A DNA stretch of 64,000 nucleotides. Origin: Shimia_B sp038528385. Its GTDB lineage: Bacteria > Pseudomonadota > Alphaproteobacteria > Rhodobacterales > Rhodobacteraceae. The position numbers and the translations under genes are program-made. The DNA lies in assembly GCA_038528385.1 (NCBI GenBank), contig JBCBET010000002.1:62001-126000 (forward strand). The letters are read 5' to 3'. The notes beneath the pieces are model-generated. The model saw nothing but the letters and a program-made list of their open reading frames with translations, searched no databases and had not been told where the DNA came from. Of this stretch, positions 62,152 through 64,000 are shown in pieces (positions within the stretch are counted from its first letter, which is position 1; the number at the start of each line of letters is the position of its first letter).

Positions 62152-62850
62152 TCACCCGAGGTAGCGCCGCATCGTCCGCTCGAAGACGCCGGCGAAGAAG
62201 GCGAGGAGATCCGTGCCCTGGCTGGGCGAGAAGAGATGCGGGTCCTCGGAGCCCATGACGAGCATCCCCGGCAGCCGCCCGGCCCCGAAATCGAGCCGCA
62301 GGCAGGCCTCCGACTTGATCCAGTCGCTGTCGCCGTAGAGCACGGGGTCGCTCTCGGCGAGTTGGCGCAGCACCACGGGGCGCGGCTTGCCCTTGCGGCC
62401 CTGGCCGCAATAGCTGTCGATGAAACCGGGCGCGGCCACGGTGAGCACGTCGCCCAGCTCATCGAGCACGGCGTCCTTTTCGGACACGCTTTCGAGCACG
62501 AGCCGCATGAAATCCACGCGCAGGATATCTGCCACGTCGCCCGACAGGTCCTTGAGAAAGACGTCGAAGCGGTTGGCGTCGAGGAGCCTGAGGACCGCGC
62601 GATGCACCTGGTTGGTGCCCGCGAGGTTTTCGTACGCGGCCGCGATCACGGTGCGGTGCGTCTCCTCGAGCCGGTCGAGTCGGTATTCGAGGCGCTCCAT
62701 GGCGATGCCGCGCAGATCCACGATGTTGCCACCCCTCGTTTTCTCATGGGCGGCCACCAGCGCGCGCATCACCGCCTTGTCTTCGAGTAACATGTCCGGA
62801 CGCGACAGAATCTCGTCCCGGAGCCCGGTGTCGATAAGAGGACCACTCAT
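62152..62850 (-). CDS. DUF484 family protein
   Basis: 232 aa. Residues 70-95 (RLDRLEETHRTVIAAAYENL) and LVMGSEDPHLFSPSQGTDLLAFFAGVFE at the end match DUF484, a GAF-like domain usually encoded just upstream of xerC, as here. Function unknown. Confidence 0.9.
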   Translation of the reverse strand: MSGPLIDTGLRDEILSRPDMLLEDKAVMRALVAAHEKTRGGNIVDLRGIAMERLEYRLDRLEETHRTVIAAAYENLAGTNQVHRAVLRLLDANRFDVFLKDLSGDVADILRVDFMRLVLESVSEKDAVLDELGDVLTVAAPGFIDSYCGQGRKGKPRPVVLRQLAESDPVLYGDSDWIKSEACLRLDFGAGRLPGMLVMGSEDPHLFSPSQGTDLLAFFAGVFERTMRRYLG

Positions 62851-62943
62851 AAACTGCCTTTCACGCAGGTCTCACGCCTGTTGCGCGTCTGCATAACACA
62901 GCCCCGCGCCTCCGGGGAAGCGGAGACTGCGCCCGCGCGGGCC

Positions 62944-63597
62944 TCAGACGATCTTGATGCCCGCGGCCTTGGCATCGGCGAGAAACGCGTCGAGCCCCTT
63001 GTCGGTGAGCGGGTGGGAGGCGAGCTTCTGGATGACGTCGGGCGGCGCGGTGATCACGTCGGCTCCGATGAGCGCGGCCTCCTGCACATGGCCCACCGAG
63101 CGGATGGAGGCGGCGAGGATCTCCGTCTCGAACCCGAAATTGTCGTAGATCGTGCGGATGTCCTGGATGAGCTCCATCCCGTCGAGCGAAATGTCATCGA
63201 GCCGCCCGATGAAGGGCGAGATGAACGTCGCCCCGGCCTTGGCCGCCAGAAGCGCCTGGTTCGCGGAGAAGCAGAGCGTGACGTTCACCTTCTTGCCCTC
63301 GTTCGTGAGGATGTTGCAGGCCTTGAGCCCGTCCCAGGTGAGCGGCAGCTTCACGGTGATGTTCTCGGCGATCTGGGCCAGTTTGCGGCCCTCCTCGAGC
63401 ATCGCGTCGGCCTCGGTGGCCACCACTTCGGCGCTCACGGGGCCCGCCACGATGTCGCAGATTTCCTTCGTCACCTCGAGGATGTCGCGGCCGGATTTCT
63501 TGATGAGCGATGGGTTCGTCGTCACCCCGTCGACCATGCCGGTCTCGTTGAGCTCGCGGATCGCGTCGATATCGGCGGTGTCTACGAAGAATTTCAT
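62944..63597 (-). CDS. fsa: small transaldolase / fructose-6-phosphate aldolase family
   Basis: 217 aa, short TalC/Fsa type. MKFFVDTADIDAIRELNE and DGVTTNPSLIKKSG start the TIM barrel, and the Schiff-base lysine is in ITVKLPLTWDGLKA. VNVTLCFSANQALLAAKAGA follows. It is annotated as transaldolase in most Rhodobacterales; whether it acts as transaldolase or fructose-6-phosphate aldolase cannot be told. Divergent from priA across 107 bp. Confidence 0.92.
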   Translation of the reverse strand: MKFFVDTADIDAIRELNETGMVDGVTTNPSLIKKSGRDILEVTKEICDIVAGPVSAEVVATEADAMLEEGRKLAQIAENITVKLPLTWDGLKACNILTNEGKKVNVTLCFSANQALLAAKAGATFISPFIGRLDDISLDGMELIQDIRTIYDNFGFETEILAASIRSVGHVQEAALIGADVITAPPDVIQKLASHPLTDKGLDAFLADAKAAGIKIV

Positions 63598-63704
63598 CTG
63601 GACCTCTCGGGCTTCGTTGCGGCGCTTGGCCTTGTCTCCACGCTCGTTTACCTGATGGGCGGAATGGCCGAAACCCCGACAACGCCTTTTGCGGCATCGC
63701 TCCC

Positions 63705-64000
63705 ATGACGCGCTTCTTCGACGAAGGCAGCCTCTTGGGCGTGCTGACGACGCAACCGCTCGACCGGGTGCTGGACTACCGCGCGCCCGAGGGCGGCTGC
63801 TGGGAAGGGGCCTTCGTGGAGGTGCCGCTCGGGCCCCGCAAGGTCATCGGCGTCGTCTGGGGGCCGGGGCGCGGGGATTACGACGCGGCCAAGATCCGCG
63901 CGGTCACCCGGGTCCTAGACGCCCCGCCCATGACCGGCGAGATGCGCGAGTTCATCCTGCGCGCGGCGGAGTACACGCTTACGCCCCTGCCGGCCATGCT
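63705..64000 (+). CDS. priA: primosomal protein N' (PriA), 5' part only
   Basis: 98 codons and 2 bases are visible. The N-terminal PriA 3' DNA-binding domain is recognisable: VLTTQPLDRVLDYRAPEG and GAFVEVPLGPRKVIGVVWG. The helicase domains lie outside the window. ATG at 63705. Confidence 0.9.
   Translation, partial: MTRFFDEGSLLGVLTTQPLDRVLDYRAPEGGCWEGAFVEVPLGPRKVIGVVWGPGRGDYDAAKIRAVTRVLDAPPMTGEMREFILRAAEYTLTPLPAM

Overview
The window is GC-rich (roughly two thirds G+C by eye), densely packed, mostly chromosomal-type bacterial DNA. Gene content points to an alphaproteobacterium of the order Rhodobacterales (Roseobacter-like): a one-step phosphatidylcholine synthase, the taurine genes tpa and xsc, betB-betA, the DUF484-xerC pair, DUF3726, UgpC-type sugar ABC operons and the family of intergenic repeats reading GCCTCCGGCGGAAGTA. 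I see no insertion sequence, prophage, CRISPR array or rRNA. The genus cannot be fixed from the sequence alone.

Layout. 1-6066: truncated FAD-linked oxidase, a CAU-anticodon tRNA with its own promoter, a minus-strand operon adh-aldh-glxA, and a divergent medium-chain dehydrogenase. 6071-11934: glyoxalase II (gloB), a full-length 5-oxoprolinase and a class III aminotransferase. 12006-25873: a galactoside utilisation locus. A long minus-strand operon encodes solute-binding protein, permease, an MmcQ/YjbR protein, second permease, alpha-galactosidase, SDR dehydrogenase, DgoK, DgoA, an SMP-30 lactonase, a GH42 beta-galactosidase and an epimerase. An IclR regulator and the ABC ATPase diverge from it. 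Together they import galactosides, cleave them and oxidise galactose by the De Ley-Doudoroff route; the galactonate dehydratase is not in the window.

25951-33612: a second sugar-type ABC operon (ATPase, binding protein, two permeases) that continues into a GMC oxidoreductase and an NTF2-like protein, with a two-domain NTF2-like paralogue transcribed divergently. Its substrate is unknown. 33579-38178: tpa, xsc and ackA, which convert taurine via sulfoacetaldehyde to acetyl phosphate and then acetate plus ATP. 38574-43129: a FadB/FadJ-type beta-oxidation protein, an alpha/beta hydrolase and O-acetylhomoserine sulfhydrylase. 43308-48952: betB-betA (choline to glycine betaine), a PfkB-family sugar kinase, an AbrB-type membrane protein and a small unknown protein.

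49060-64000: an M19-like / unknown / DUF3726 three-gene cassette, truA, a YcjX-YcjF pair followed by a cyclic-nucleotide-domain flavoprotein, ileS carrying an in-frame palindromic insertion, DUF3253, phosphatidylcholine synthase, xerC, DUF484, a small transaldolase and the start of priA.

Recurring non-coding structure is a notable part of this window. Both ABC operons carry the same arrangement of one strong GC hairpin plus two GGTGCGC/GCGCACC hairpins between binding-protein and permease genes. A repeat with core GCCTCCGGCGGAAGTA occurs in several gaps and, with its flanks, is duplicated in tandem upstream of tpa. A TTCG-loop palindrome occurs twice.
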